Shown here: piece after piece, positions 24,701-39,700 of the stretch
How the letters are laid out: each line of letters starts with the position of its first letter
Numbering within the stretch: position 1 is the first letter of the stretch
Assembly (NCBI GenBank): GCA_963931925.1
Contig: OZ007567.1
Coordinates: 89,260,998-89,324,997 of the forward strand
Length of the DNA: 64,000 nucleotides
DNA from: Onchidella celtica
Taxonomy: Eukaryota; Mollusca; Gastropoda; Systellommatophora; Onchidiidae
Reading direction: 5' to 3'
Position numbers and translations under genes: made by a program
The notes under the pieces: model-generated
The model's input: only the letters and a program-made list of their open reading frames with translations
What the model was told of the DNA's origin: nothing
Databases searched by the model: none

Positions 24701-27700
24701 AAGAATTAACTACACCCCACTCCAAGCATACCAATCACTAGATAACAAAATTGTGTAACTTTTTGGTCAGTCCTGCAGGGCCTGAACCACGATGTAATAA
24801 ACAAGTACAGTATAAATATATAAATGTAAAACAAAATCAATAGCAATTTAGAATGAAACCCCTCTAATATAAATCTAATTCAAGCTAACTTAGTTACCTA
24901 ACTAAACTACATCCATTCCATTCTCATAAATCCCTCACTAAACACTAGCCTCTTAATTATGCTATACCTATCGTTATGCACAAGACAGAGCAGGTAGGGT
25001 TACTCAAGTAATTCTACAGGTTGTACAGAAGCTGTAGGCTGAATATTTCAGACTATACTGAAATCCAAAAACAATTCTCAAACTTGCCTAGCTCACTACG
25101 AGACCTGGGCATATAATAATTTAGACTCAATGATAAATCCCACAGGTAGGATAGCAGATCTACATTTAACCCTCACCCTGCGCGGGGCGGCAATAGTCGG
25201 TATTGTCTTGCAAGCGCTCACGCCGCACGGGCGGCAAAAGTCGCCCAGGTCAAGCTGACCGCGCCATGCGCAAGCCGTATTTTCACGCGTCGGGTCACTG
25301 ACCTTTTTGAGATGTAACCACCGTCTTATTGTTCACTGTATCTCTTCTATATCAAAGGCATTGTGACATGGACATGTTAACCAGTGAACCACTGATCGGA
25401 ATCACAAAGACTAAGCTTTCAAAGGCTCTCCCCACACTTTCAAAAGATGTAACATCGACATGCGAACTGTTGCTCAACAAATTTGCAATATTATCTCATT
25501 TTCTCACAAGCTGACCACCATCTGGAGTGGTCTGTATCTAAGAACCAATCAGAAACAAGCTCTGAAATAATCTTTGCCCCAAATGCCCACATTGGTTTAT
25601 TAGTATGTGTCAATCAGGATGAAACCATTTGTGTAGGGCTTGGGAGGGCGTGGCTTGTTATCATGCTTCGTTCTCACGAAAACTACAGCTGTCAGTTTGG
25701 AATCATAAGTCAGATCATTGGTTAGAGACTGACAGACTAAGGTTTTGCTGGTTAATTCATTATCAGGCATGATAAGGCATAGCAGCGAATGTTTTCATAC
25801 CGATCAATAAAAACCGAACCACGTGGACAGCGTATGTGGTCATCGTCTAGCGGCACAGGTCAGTGACCCCAGATAAGATTCTCCGTGAGTAAGGTCACTG
25901 ACCGGGCAGCGGGCTTTACGGGTAGCGCGCGGGGTATGGGTTAAAAGACACTCATACCATCAAAATAACTTCACTTGGCGTAAGTGTTCTCGAACTGTGA
26001 TGAGCTGGTAATTCCCAGTCTCACCAAGTTCAAAAGACAGTTTAAATTCACAAAATAGATAATTTCTAAATGTTGACTTCCAATCCTGGTCTGCTCATCC
26101 TGTCCTCCGCTAAGGATAGTTCTATGTCAAGATGGCTACTCTCATCTTTGGAAGCACGTGGCATTTCGTCAACGACTGTCCCTACTACTTACAATTGTCT
26201 GGCTGATCCAATCAGCCAGAAATCTTTCAAAAGCTTTGGATGGTTAGTGACATGGCCATGGTCATGGTCTGCTGTTCAACAAAGCACATTGTCAGCACGT
26301 TGCCACACCTTAATTTTACTTCTAGTAGAAAACATGAAAGACGTGAGTGATCTCACGAGCAGGCTTGCTCGCCTAACACTAACTGAATGCTCGTGGCACA
26401 GTCGCTAATATAGTCTCAACTCCAATAGTCACATGACCACAGCTAGGCTTCTGATTAGTTCCCTAGCTCTGAGTAAAAGCATATCCATACATGGACACGA
26501 TTATGATTCTCTATGTGCAATTCTGTTAATTGGGTTATTTCCCCTATCCCAAAAGTCGTTCGTAACAGAGGACCTGACCTTTTGGCTCATTCTTGGTTCA
26601 AAGTTAATACTGCTATTGTTGTTTAAAATATGCCTGCAATCATGATATTTCATGATGTAATTAAGCAAGCAATTCATCGTCGATCAAACCTACTAATGTG
26701 TCAACAATTTTCCCATTTTACAGGACAAAAAAAAAGTTTTGTGAGAGTGAGGATTTCGTATATATACAGACAAGCATGTGGCAAAAATGTTTCTGCTTAG
26801 AATTACAAACTATTAAAAACACTGATATTTTGTTTATATGTCACTTTGGGAGAATATAGATCTCATCTGGGCCAAAACTCAAAACCATCAAACTCATCAA
26901 TATGCCAGTATGTGAGAGGAATCGATGAATTGATGGGGCAGCGTTTGCTGTGAAATTGTTCATGTTGGCATGATAAGTAAGGCAGAAAGCTAGCAGCGCT
27001 TGAAATACTGGAAATAACAACATGTCTCTAGCGGCAGTGAAATTATATATATACACTAGATGTTCAATACTAATAAAAGAGTTCACAACAGGCTGATGTG
27101 ACTGTTACCAGTGTGATGGCAGGCAAACATTAAATAACTCTTTTCAGCTGATATCTTATGTTACTCATGTAGGTGCACATTTAACTTGAAGAAATGGAAC
27201 CACTGCAGATCTTGTCTTGTCTACTGCTTCTGCTCATAAAGACAATGTCTATCCAGGTATATATTCTAAATTAACCCCTTCACTGTTACATGCTTTCCAA
27301 CACCCGATACTGAAACCACACTCTCTTGATTTTAGGGTATATGGTGTAAGTCCACTGACACATGCACTTTCAACTTTAGGACGCACGGCGTACATATGCA
27401 GCACACACGCACTTCCAATTTTAGGGTGTTTAGCGTAGATACATCAAGAAAACTTCTGGCATAATAGTGTTTTTATTTTTTTTTTTAATGACATCAAAAT
27501 AGTTTTCATTCTAAAACTTTCCTGATTTTTGAACTTTTGGTTAGTTACCTTCAGGAGTGTTTCCTCTTGTGTTTCCTGAAGCTTCTCCAGGAGAATGTGG
27601 TCTTCTGTAATCAGCTGGATATGCTCCTGGTTCTGTGATATCATAATAAAACAATGCTGTGCCAACATGACAACAATCTGAACTCTCCATGGCTCTCTTT

Positions 27701-30700
27701 TCCACTGATAATATAGTGTTATATTTCACATAAAATGTGCAAGAAGTGGTACTTGAGCAAACTTATGCAATAATATTTAAATGTTGGTATTGATAATGTT
27801 GTTTAAATTTGTGTCCCACTTAGGAAAATTGATAAACACAACTGTTCACATTTAAACGTGGGCATGCAATAATATATTTTTTTCATATCTCCCACCTTGT
27901 TCGTTCAATCACTCACATTAATAAGCCCAGAGCAAAGGTGGCTTGTTCCACCTTTTGTTTTAGTGACATCTTGTAACTGTCAATGTCTAATGGTGTTAGT
28001 CTGCTTTACTTTTCCTTAAATCTCAAAAAGTTTCCCTCTAATTAAACACAATTTGTCCATTTTCTATAACTGTATGTAAAAATTTGCCAACTGTTTGTTC
28101 ATTAAACAACCAACTACACAAATAGCCAACCAAAAACTCATAAAACAAAAAAAAAGCAAAAACAATACTGTTATGACAGAGATTGTAAGAATGTGTATGA
28201 TTACTCCCGGTGAGGTGGCTGATTTAGAAAGAAAACATTTCCAGAAGAGAACATTGTCTGTGCAACATTAGTAATTTATGCATATTATACATGCACAAGT
28301 TCAGTACAAATGGCCTATCAATTTAAGAAACATGAGATTACCTGCATGGGTGTTTATTCTGTTCCCAGTGGCTCTTGAATGAGATGATGGTCTTTTGCTG
28401 GCATTTTGATTGGGCTCTGTTTTTTTTATAGATACACATTAATGAAACCAGACTTTTTGACATCACATGCTGCAGTTGAGATTATCCTCAACCCATATTG
28501 AAGAATTAAAAATACTGAGAATTCCAGCCTGTGCCTGCCTGCATGCGTGCGTGCGTATCCTTCCATCATTTGGACTAATCTATTTATAATTTTTGACCCC
28601 ACCATAAAAAGAATCAAAATTACATAATGACTACAGCTGCCAAAAAAAAAAATCCATTACTTTTTAACCAGAGATTTGATCAAACTCATCATTCTTAAGC
28701 CGTGCGATGCTGATCGGGTCTCAAAGGACTTGACCCAATTTTAATCTGTATATCTAAGGTTGTTAAGATTCTCCATTTACTTTAAGGCCAGGGATATCTT
28801 CTAAGTTCCTGATGATCATCTCACTGTATATAGATTAAAAAGATCCGGTGACATCACGCATCCCTGTCTCACTCCTCTTTTAATTTTTTTCAATTCACTA
28901 CATTCACCTTCGATTCTTACAGCTGCCCTTTGATCCCAGAAAAGATTTCGGATAACCCTCAGTTCCAGTCGATGTGAAGTATTTCCAAAATGTTAAATAG
29001 TTCTTCACGTTTTACTTTGTCAAAAGCCTTACAGTAATCAATGAAGAAGAGTGGCAGGTCTTTTTGCACTTCTATGCATCTTTCCATGATCACTGATAAC
29101 ATAAAGGTGGCATTTCTGGTCCCTTTATTAGCCTACAAACCAAACTGTGTTTTAGATAGTTCTGGTCTCAAGCTCTTCCGTACCCGAAGCATCAATAGCC
29201 TGAGCAATATTTTAGTAAAATGACCCATCAAACTGATTGTTCTGTGTAACTCACATTCTATGGCCCCTGGTGTTTTAGGTAATGCTGTAAAAGCTGATTT
29301 GCTTAGGTCATCTGGGATTTTGCCCCTATCATACACTACATTTAGAAGTTTTGTTGTCATATCTGTTCCTAGATCCTCTAGAGCTATGACTACTTCTGTT
29401 GGAATGTTATCTGATCCTGTTACTTTTCCCTGTTTCATTTTTTTTACTGCTGTTTCTACTTCTTCCCTTAGGATCGGTGGGCCTTCCATGTTTTTCTTGA
29501 TTTTAGTAAGTATACCCCTGTCAAAATACAAGACTGAAATACAGGTAACGTCCTACCATCACTTCTCCCTCATTATACCGACACACTGATAAAGTTAAGA
29601 AAATTGGAAAGGATCACGTTTTATCAAATTCCATTCATATGTCTTTGCTTACCATTTCTCTTCCATGATAACTGTCATGATTCAGATGTTGTTAAAACTC
29701 ACGCAGAGAGTGAGTTGTTGTTGTTTACCAGGGCCATGAGAAATTGGCTGGTGGCCTTGAACGGTCCTCGCCAAATTATAGTTGGTGAGTAAATAAATGT
29801 AAAGTTAAACTGTTAGATTCACGCTTGTGGGTTTTAATATTCGTGATTAATAAGTAATGGAGTAGGGGTGAAACAAGGTGGGGCTAGTTGACATTGTTAA
29901 GTATGACTAGACAAGTTTTTGCACGTTAACTGGCTGGTAGAATAGTGCAGACGTATTACTACAATTAAAATGGTGGGAGGTTTCGACCTATGAGATAGCT
30001 GAACTAATTGGGCCAGCGGACTAGCACGCTGGGTAGTTAAATAGTATAAGACATCGTGTAACGTTCAGATTTAGTGAATACAGACGAGCAGAAGCATCGT
30101 GTCGTGAAGTATCTCCGGTTGACCAGTACCTGAACTGTGTGCTTTGAAGACAAGAAGTCCTTGCTAACGGACTGACTGAGCTCTAGAAAGAAAGGTCTGA
30201 GTGGGCTGACCTTTGAAAGCCCACGCTGCGCTATATTGATGTTCGCGCCTACCAGTAGGCATGAGCAATGGTAATATATCTTATTTATTCAAGCATAATA
30301 GAGATCGGAGATAGAGAGAGAACTACAGCCTCATAGGAAGACTAAGGAAACCCCAGCTGGCACTCGACCACGAGTGTCCTGTATCATAGATCTATTGCCA
30401 TAGTATGATTGGAATAATATAGCACATTGTTGATGAATTGAATAGTGATTGTGCATAAAATATAGTCTTTTGGCAACTGCTTAAATTACCTACAAGCCGT
30501 AGAGTGCTTCTGTAGGCTTTGAACATACTGGGCTCTCCTAACACTCAAGCCCATATGATTTAGGGAGAGTTTGCCTGGCGACTGGCCAGTGGCGACTCAA
30601 CTGTCACTTTAAATTGATATCTAGTTTCGTATAATATACCTATTTGCTATTGATTGCAGTACCTCCATAGTTACATGAATATCATTGGTTAAGTTATTAA

Positions 30701-33700
30701 TTAGAGTTTTTTTTTTTGGTTTGGATATATACCCCTATTGTCTTTTGTTTTGTTATTAATATTGATGTAAACTATGGCCTGACCGGCCTGACATATATAC
30801 GCTCTAGTTATTTAATACTTTTCTTGTGTGGTTGTGTCCGAGTGTGAGTTAGCTGCCTCTCGTGCAGTCGTAACATCCCCAAGACCCTAACTCTGCTCGT
30901 GACAATAACCATCTGCCAATCCAATAAACACTAACAATGCCTAACTCAAAAAAAAAAAAGAACAAGTCATAAATGCCACTGACCTATTGGACATTGTACA
31001 AAAGGCAAAATATGGCCTTTTCTCATTTCTTTTTTTTGTTGCCATGTTTCAACCATGCCTAATTAATTTATTACATTGCAGAATAATTGAATTACAAATA
31101 ATTTTTGTATTTTTTTTCTATTGGTGCTTCTGAACCTGTTGACAATTTAAGAGTTACTGATATTTTTATTAACGGAATAAAAAAAGAACTTGAGAAAATT
31201 TATTCCACCACATAGAATGCTGCAATTATAAAATGGAAAAGTGCTATTACCTGACTGTACAATCTGATTTCTGGTTAAATTAAATGACATTTTAAACACA
31301 ACTTGTTCAGCTAACTTCTCTGTCTTTCAAGGATGAATTATGAATGAGAGCTTAAAAGAATTTAAGAGGAAATCTGCTGGATTCAGAACTCACTTTTGCG
31401 TTAAACTAATTAATTGTAAACTTTTATATCATCAAGTCAAACAAGCTGAGAATAATGATTCAGCTGCAACAGAATACTACAGTAATATGAAATGGAAAAG
31501 TGCAAATGCCTGACTATGTTTGTCAAATTTTGACATTTCAAGCACCAACCAGAGATGCCAACCCACGAAAATTAAAAAGAGTAATCTCAGACACCAAAAA
31601 GAGTATTTTCACACCAAAAAGAGCATTCTAGGTTCACAATAATGTTCGGTTTTGAACCAGTTTCGCCTTAATCTCTCGCATCAAAGAGTAAACAAAATAA
31701 GGTCTGAAGTTCATTTTTCGCACAATCGGGCGAAGCATCATGTTGTTCGTACCAGGGCTACATCGCATTTATATCCACTCGCTTCCGGCCTGGGCAGACA
31801 AAGACCGGAACTTCCTTCGTCAAATTCGCACTTCGCATCAAGATCTCATCATGGATTTCATAGTTTGCTGGCCTGACAATGAAAAAACGTATTTCCGTCA
31901 AAAGTCATATTATATGCGCGTATTTTGGTGCAAAATCGTACTCAAGTACGTGAAATCGTACTAGTTAGCATCTCTGCACCAACTTGTCCAGCCCACTTCT
32001 CTGTCTTAAATTCATGAGTCTTGAATGAAAGCGCAAAACAACTTGAAAGCAAATAAGCCACTCATACCAGTTACAAACTGGCATTTGCACTTAAATAATA
32101 CATTTTTTTTTTCAGCGTCTGAAATCTCCTGCACATGATGTTGTGGGTGGAGGGGTCTGAGTAAAATTAAAATTGTCTATTTGATCCATGTATTTGCTGC
32201 AAACATGGCAGCTAGTGAAATTTGTATTTTTCTGGTTTTTTTCTGAAATAAGTTTTAATTCACACTTAAAAACAACGGCCATGAAATGATACATAAAAAT
32301 CAGCAGTACTGTAAGTTAAAGGATGCACTTTCAGCCAATTCGATGCCACAGGGAAGATGAGGAAAAATAAGATATTTGACCAATACAGTTCCACAGGAAA
32401 ACTATAACCATTTCCTTACTAATAAACCCAGCTCCAAATTGCTTTGTTTACAATTTCAATTTAAAAGTATAATTCTTACCTCTCTGTACTACACCTGAAT
32501 ACTTTTCATCTCTGCTGTGCCCAGAGGTGTGCAAAGACGATGCTGATGATCTGTTGGCACCTGCATATCCTCCTTTTTCTGTGACAGACACATATTAAAT
32601 TAATTGAAGTCTCAATATTGCAACTAATATACTTTCAGAAGATATCTGCAGCTAAAGGCATTCTGTAACACTTCTCAGTGCATGTCTAGAGCTGGGGATT
32701 ATATGAATTACAAAATAATTTTCTCATTTTTTGCCACATCTGAATAATGCCTAGCCAAATTATCATGTTAAAGAAGTACAAACCATCCCAACTTCCTCCA
32801 TCAAAGCCTATTCTTGTTGATTAATTCCATTGTTACCGATATCTTTTTATGTACAGAATAAAAATTAAGATGAGAAAAAATATTCAGCCACAACAAATTA
32901 CACAACAACAAGTAATGGAGAAATTCAAATGCCTGACTTTATTGCCAATTTCTAATTGAAGATTGAATATTAATGTTTTAATACAAATTTGTCCCTCTCA
33001 TTTTTTGCCGAAGATTTTGTTTGAGTTCTCTTATGTGACATTAAACTAAAAGTAACATGTAAATGTCAGAACTTTGCTTTCCTTGCAAGCTTTAGCTCCA
33101 GATTCCTTGCATGTGAATTTCTTCATCAGCTGAAGTGCAACAAAAGACAGGACAAGCAAGCGAGGCCTAAACTTCAAGCAATATGTGATGAAATATTTAA
33201 ATAATGTACTAACTCACCGCTGGGTGTAGCTTTCCTAACTTTCTGGACATCACCTAGAGACTCGAAGACTCTCTGAATGCAGGGTAAAGCATCCTCTTCA
33301 GCAGTGATAGTAACAGTCTTCAAATTATGTCCTTTTGACAGTTTGGACAGCCATCCATGTAATCCATCTGTGAAACTGCCCACCAATTTCTGGTCTATTG
33401 AGTTCTGACACTCTGCAAGTATTAACAATTCATTATCTGATAAGCTCATACATTGACTAAAATATTAGAAAAATCAAACATTTTACTTGTAAAATGCCAA
33501 ATCAGTGCTTTATGATTGACAGGTAGGGTTCTTTGCCTGACCATTTAAATTTTATAGCTGGGTAACAGTCACTGATATGTTCTGAAGAAATGTTCCAAAT
33601 GCAGACTCAATGAAAACAATCACTGAAATCCAGCTGAAGACTCTTTAGCCTACCATTAACCCTATTAATATTTTGCGCTAATTAAATCACAACAAATAGA

Positions 33701-36700
33701 GGCACACTCAATGAAAACGGTCTTCCCAAACCATACATCAAATTAGACTTTATATAATAACAAATGAAAAAGACTACCATAGACAGATAAAAAAATCCAT
33801 GGCCAGGTACAGCAATTCCCTTTTGACAGTGAGTTGGAGTTTTGGGTTTAATGGCGCATTGGTACGATAATGGTCACTTTGTGTCTTTCCCCCGTTTTTC
33901 CTTTGACAAAGTAATAATGTTAGGTTAAAGCCATAAGCCAGCAATTATTGAATCAGCACAAGATCAAGCTGGATCAAAATGCACGATGAGTAATGAGAAC
34001 ATGCCATTCCTTTTTTGAAGAATACAGAAATGCTATTTGTGAATAATTATGAAACAGTATCAGTGTGGAATGAGCATAATTATGGTCTCATGCAAATTTA
34101 CAAAAAATAACAAGATTTTCAACTACAAAACGTTTTCTCTGCGAGGCATTTTCTGGTAGTTCTGAGCAAGGAAGCTTGAATCAAAGAACATGCATCATGG
34201 TGCTCAACAGTAAACAGCTGTGTAAATTATGTCAGCTGTACATGTCAAATCAGATGATTTGAATGTTCACCAGTGAATGAGAATAAATAAAACCCCTGCT
34301 TGCCCATGATAAACATTGGCGTTTTTCATAATCCCTCTTGAATTGTGTCAAATCATGTCTTTGAAATACCAGTCTGATAACAATTGGAACTTGACCATTA
34401 CTCCCTATTATCATATTTCTATCTATGTATGTGGATGCATTAATATATGTATATGTGGACTTTGGAGAGAACTAGAGAAGTTTCATTCAATATTTAAAAT
34501 GTCACTTCCCATGACCTTAACGAACAGATAAAGAATTTCATTTATCTTTATCATAATTCCACTTTTGCACATTGGTACAGAACAAAAATACACAGTATAT
34601 AAGGAAGCGGTATTACAGAACCAGACCATATAAGATAAGACGTCTGCCAGAAATCATCAAATTGGAATCAGTAATTTCACATAAAATTTATGGGATGCCT
34701 TAAGGATGGTGAAAGATAGACACTTTTCTGACTATCAGGTCGGCAAACTAAAATAAACATTTACCACTGATCTCTTCAGAAAACTGGGGTATCTGCCTCA
34801 CCCTCCTCCCGATATGAACCCGAGCTCATTTATAAACAAAAGAAAAGAATATGTCTGCCAAAATTAATCCATCCCTCTTTTAAAAAGACCACTTTTGCAA
34901 CTGCAAATATCTCCTGAATAAATAAGTTTTCGGATTTAAAAAAAACAAAAAACCTAAAAGCAGAGGAAGTGAAGAACTGTATTCACATCTAATGAAAAAC
35001 TGTGGTGTCACGCATGTGTCTTGATATTGACCACCCAAAGTGAATAAATCTATAAGTTCAAGTGCATACTTACCATAAAGGATTTCACTAGTTACAATCA
35101 ATGACTCTGCAGAGTTAAGGGCAATTTCATTGTGGTAGAATTCAGACAATCTTTCAAAGGCCTCTTGCAGTTTTGAAGAATCTTTGTCTTTTAAGTAAAC
35201 TGTGCATACTTTGCGGGATGCTTTACCATCTGGTTTTGAGAGATGCAAAAACTGAAACTGATACCTGTGTTCTGTAATAATTTTAGCGTTGTCACATGGC
35301 ACAAAGTGCTGAATGCCACTCAGTCTCTTGAAAAGCTTGCCAATAGTTATCACAAAATCTGCCTTCAAGTCCATCGCAGGTCTTCTTGAGGTCAGAATTT
35401 GAATACGTCCAATCTGGTAGCATTCAGAATACAGTGTTTGCCTTTCTGATGCCACTGTCTTTACATCTTTGACACTTTTTTTGCTACTGGTCTCATCTTG
35501 CTTCCCAGGGTTCTGAGAAGAAAGGGAAGGAGTTTCTTTTCTAGGAAGCTGCTTCACAAAAACTTCTTCAGCAAATTCAAAATCCTTTTCTTTTGTGGCA
35601 GTGTGACACACACATGGGTATGGCCAATTTTTGTTGAAATGGTCTTTGATTTTCCACACCATGGTTTCATTCACATCTACAAAAAGAATTTTGCGCAAAG
35701 AACACCTGTTTCTTCTCTTCCACTCATCAAAGTGTTTAACGGCCTCCATGTAACTGGCAGCACATATCTCAGGTGGCACCTTAAAAATTGCTGAAACATG
35801 AAAGAGATAATGTCAAAAAGTTTTATTTGTTGTGAAAAATGCCTATAAGTGTACGCAGCCTCAAGTACACCTTGTGCACCAAATCTCTTCTTTTTTCTTT
35901 CTATTCTCATGACATTTGGTATTAAATAATTTTCTGTTCACCTTTCAGGTATATGTATACAACTGTTTTGTATGAACAAATGTTTTTAGGGTCATTTTTC
36001 AAGCCTGGAAAACTGTCACTACTACTGAGTACTACAAATTTAAAATAATGCAAACATTTCTTTTGGTCCTGGTAATATTTTCATGAAATTTCCACTTCCA
36101 TCACTTTTTTAATGGATCACAAAATCAAGTCTGTTCCATCAGCCTGTTTTGACTTCACCTGCTGCCTGTATTTTATTACTAAATTTTGTACTAAGAAATC
36201 ATACAGTTATTATGGAACTAGAGGGTGAACATGTAACCAAAAGAATGTCCTGAATATGTGACCAAAAAGTATGAAATTTTGTGCACTACCTTAATTTTTT
36301 ATGACAAATTATGTGGGCATATCTATATGGGAAAACCTGAGTGTTTAATGTTGTGTTTATTATGGTCTTTTGAGCCACAAAAGGGAGACACATTTATTTT
36401 GCATAACTTTGAAAAGTATGATAGTGATAGGAAATTTTGTTCTTTGCCTCTATTTATCGACCTACTGCGTGTCGAAAATCAACTCTATCGCATCCAAACG
36501 TTTATTCTGCAAGTAATTGTGAAGTAACAATAAGTTCTAATAGCTTTTGCACTGAATCCTGGTGCCTTTATTTATGTGACAAAGATTTATGTAGCATCTG
36601 CGGGCTACCCCTTACCCTTCTCCGTTTTGCTCGTCATGCTTCTTTTTTCCTTTTGTTGTTGGCGTTTGGCCGGCATGTGCTCAGTGACCTTGCCTTCCCT

Positions 36701-39700
36701 TTATTGTGAGTGGTTTTTTCCTCGCTCGGTTGTTGTTGGGTGGTTTGGCCTTTTTTGTGAATGTTATTGGTGTGTTCCTGGGCGTTCGATGTCGCCGTGG
36801 ATGTGGATGTTTGCGCCGGGTTTGGCCTTGGGTGATGTGGCCTGGTGACGTGTTGAAACGTGGTTGGTTGGTTTGTGTGTTTCGGGCGAGGGCGGAGGTT
36901 GGATTGGTTTCGGGAGCTTTCTGCAGGGGTATCTGTGTGTGTGGGCCCATGTGGGTGGTAAAGGTGGGTGAGTAAGTGAGTTTCCAGCACTTGTGCGTTT
37001 CCTAGTGTGGCATAGGATATTTAGTTGTCAGGTGTTCTCTGGTGCCTTCCTAGTATTTTGTTGTTCAGTATACAGTTATTAAACTTTAGTATTATTTAAT
37101 CGATTGTCGGATCTCATGTTTACTCTTTCTACAGTTGTAATAGTTTCATTTTCTAAAGGGTTGTAGTCAGATCAACTAACTCCCCCCTACTATAACGTGC
37201 TGACAATATGGTTGGGCTTGGTACAAAGAATTTGTAAGATTTATCTTGTTTGGGACATGTGGTATATTTAATAGACGAAGCTGTTGCATAGGATATCAAG
37301 GTCTGCACTTCTTTTGAGTAGTATAAGTTGAATGGACACAGATGAACTGTGGGTGACACTACAGCTTAGTATTAGAAAAAATGGGGCAAAAAAATAATAA
37401 CACAATTTCCTATGTTGGTCACATACATGTATTGTTTTATGAATATGAATGAAAGTACAAACATCTCAAAGTTACTTGATTTCTAATATTCAAATTAGTC
37501 TGATAAAAAGCTCAAGGCCAACACTCTCGCATATCTCTACTAAATCTAAAATCAACATGTGGTAGGTGCTACAGTTGATGGGAACTGATAATAGTGTTAA
37601 AAGTGAGTTAAGGAGCAGGGGTCTATGAATTATCTGAATGAATCAGCCTTTTTCTCTGCCCTCACATATTTCCTTTTCATTAACAACTCTTTAGGTCTGT
37701 ATAAAGACAAAGCCAAATTGGTGGTGAGCTGCAAACTGCTGGATTCCTTCACTCAAACTGTGCCATTATATTGTCATATTTTTTTACAAATCACAGCACA
37801 TGAAATGATTGCTTTTTAGAAGTTGAAATGTTTAACTCTTTGCGTGCCACAAATTTTTCCATTTCCTGAAACATGAAGAAAATAGAGGTGGAGATGCATG
37901 AAGACTAACTACACCAATATTTATGAATAGAAAGTTGATTTTCTTTCTTCCCGACACCCAATAGTCAAGCAATCTTGTGGACTAATACATCGGTGACTGG
38001 CACAAATGCGACCAGCAGAAGAACAGATTCATCTGCTATTGACATGCAAAGAATTAAGTTGTATACCATATAGCATGAATTATTTATGTGACACTTACTT
38101 CGTGAAGATAAAGATGTTGAACAAAAGTATTTGCATAAATCTCATAATATGGCTGTCATAATATTATTTTCAAAACCCTTGCAAGGCCAAGCAACTGGCT
38201 TGGACTGACTATAAGTCTGCCCCAAGGGCAAAAATTCTTTTCAGAAGGCATTGACACAGAATCTGTCGTATAATTACCGGTAAGTTAATAAGTTTAGTTG
38301 GGTGAGAATATCAGTCTCTTACCTGCACTGATGGAGGGCAAAGCCAGTGTAGATGCATCCAGTTTGACTGCTTCAATAAGACATCGTAAAACTGTCCGTC
38401 TCAAATCATGTTCACACCTCTCTTTGTCAGTGTAGTAATTCCAGTTAGGCCCAACAGCATGTAGCACATGCTTAGCTGACAGATGTCCCCCAGAGGACAC
38501 AAATACTCCAGTTACATCAACTTTGTTTCCATCACCAATGAATCTCTTGCAATCTTCTTGAAGCTGATGTCCAGCAGCTACCGCAATGGCCTTTGCAACA
38601 CCACCACCATGATGTAGACTTCTGTTTGCTGCATTCACAATTGCATCTACATGGAGCTCAGTGATGTCTCCCTGACAGATAGAAATCTCAAGATCGCTGT
38701 ATTGACCTTTGAAACTTCCTTGTGCAACATCTATACCTTGTGTTGAAAGGACACCAGTAGAAAAAGCATGCTGTCCAATTCTCTCTTGAGAAGTTCTTAT
38801 GGCTGCTTTTGTTTCTTTGTTCTTGCCAGGCATATCATATCTTTCTTGTTTGGTTGTTACCGATGCAGACCCCATACTTTCTTTAGCAGACCAGAGTGTG
38901 GTTTTATCTTGATTTCCAAGCAAATCAGTGATCATTTCTTTAATACGTTTTGCATCCTTCTTGTCCTTGCTTACAATATGTATTTTATTTGCAGAAACAG
39001 AAAACTGTTTGGGACAATTTTCCTTTAGTTTTTTCAAGAGCTGATCCAAAGATGCATCTTTATCTTCTTGAAAAGCCACTTGTTCAAATTTCAGGCTCTG
39101 AAAGTCACTGAGCATTTTCATTCCTTGCGCAGATCTTTTATTCACTTTCAGTGTGACATGCTCAGTTTCATACTCGATGTCATCCACTAGCTCTTGGAAA
39201 TTGTGATAACGTAAGTACTGCCTGGCAAGTTCAAAACGTTCCTTCCTTAAGCAAAGTCCATGAGAAATATCTTCTTCTGATTCAGAGTTTCTCCTTAAGT
39301 TCTCCATCATGACCTTTCTCCATTCATTTGATTTGGCATATCCTTTATGCTCTATCTCTTTGTTTTCTTGAGTGAATTTTTGCTGCCCATTTTGATTTAA
39401 TTGATACCGATATGTACTTCTATCAGACTCTCCGCCTTTCTCTTTAGAGATTGCATTGTTGTCATGATAATTGGTCCATCCTTTGTTTTCTTCCTTCACT
39501 GCTTTTTGTGTTTTAGTCCTTTGTATGTCTGATGGTGACTGTCGTAAAATTGGTCCATGACCTACGGTGCATTCGGTATTGTTTTTTTCATCCTCACTGT
39601 CATTATCTCTCCTCCTGGCACTGAAATGTTCATGTTTCTCAGGTTTTGCTTGCTCCTGATTCTTCTCAACACCAGTGGAATAAGATTTCATTTCCTTTTC

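Larger units (their letters stand above)
31060..33060. repeat. Diverged duplicated intron blocks
   Basis: Blocks around 31120-31400, 31440-32080 (split by the hAT MITE) and 32815-33050 share short ordered matches, e.g. ATGGAAAAGTGC(T/A)AAT/ATTACCTGACT, CTTCTCTGTCTT and AATAATT. This fits old tandem duplication of exon-plus-intron units around the small symmetric exons. Confidence 0.4.

Noticed and set aside
26070..26408. 112-codon frame in an intron
   Set aside because: Composition not protein-like (Ser/Leu/Trp scatter), no domain and no matching splice sites on the plus strand.
29811..30936. Solo LTR with TGTTAG...CTAACA ends
   Set aside because: No target duplication, no second copy in the window and no confirmed LTR signals; kept only as a low-confidence segment.
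36634..36990. 118-codon Thr/His/Pro-rich frame and overlapping frames on both strands
   Set aside because: The frames arise from strong T/G skew; low complexity, no domain, no splice link to the surrounding gene.
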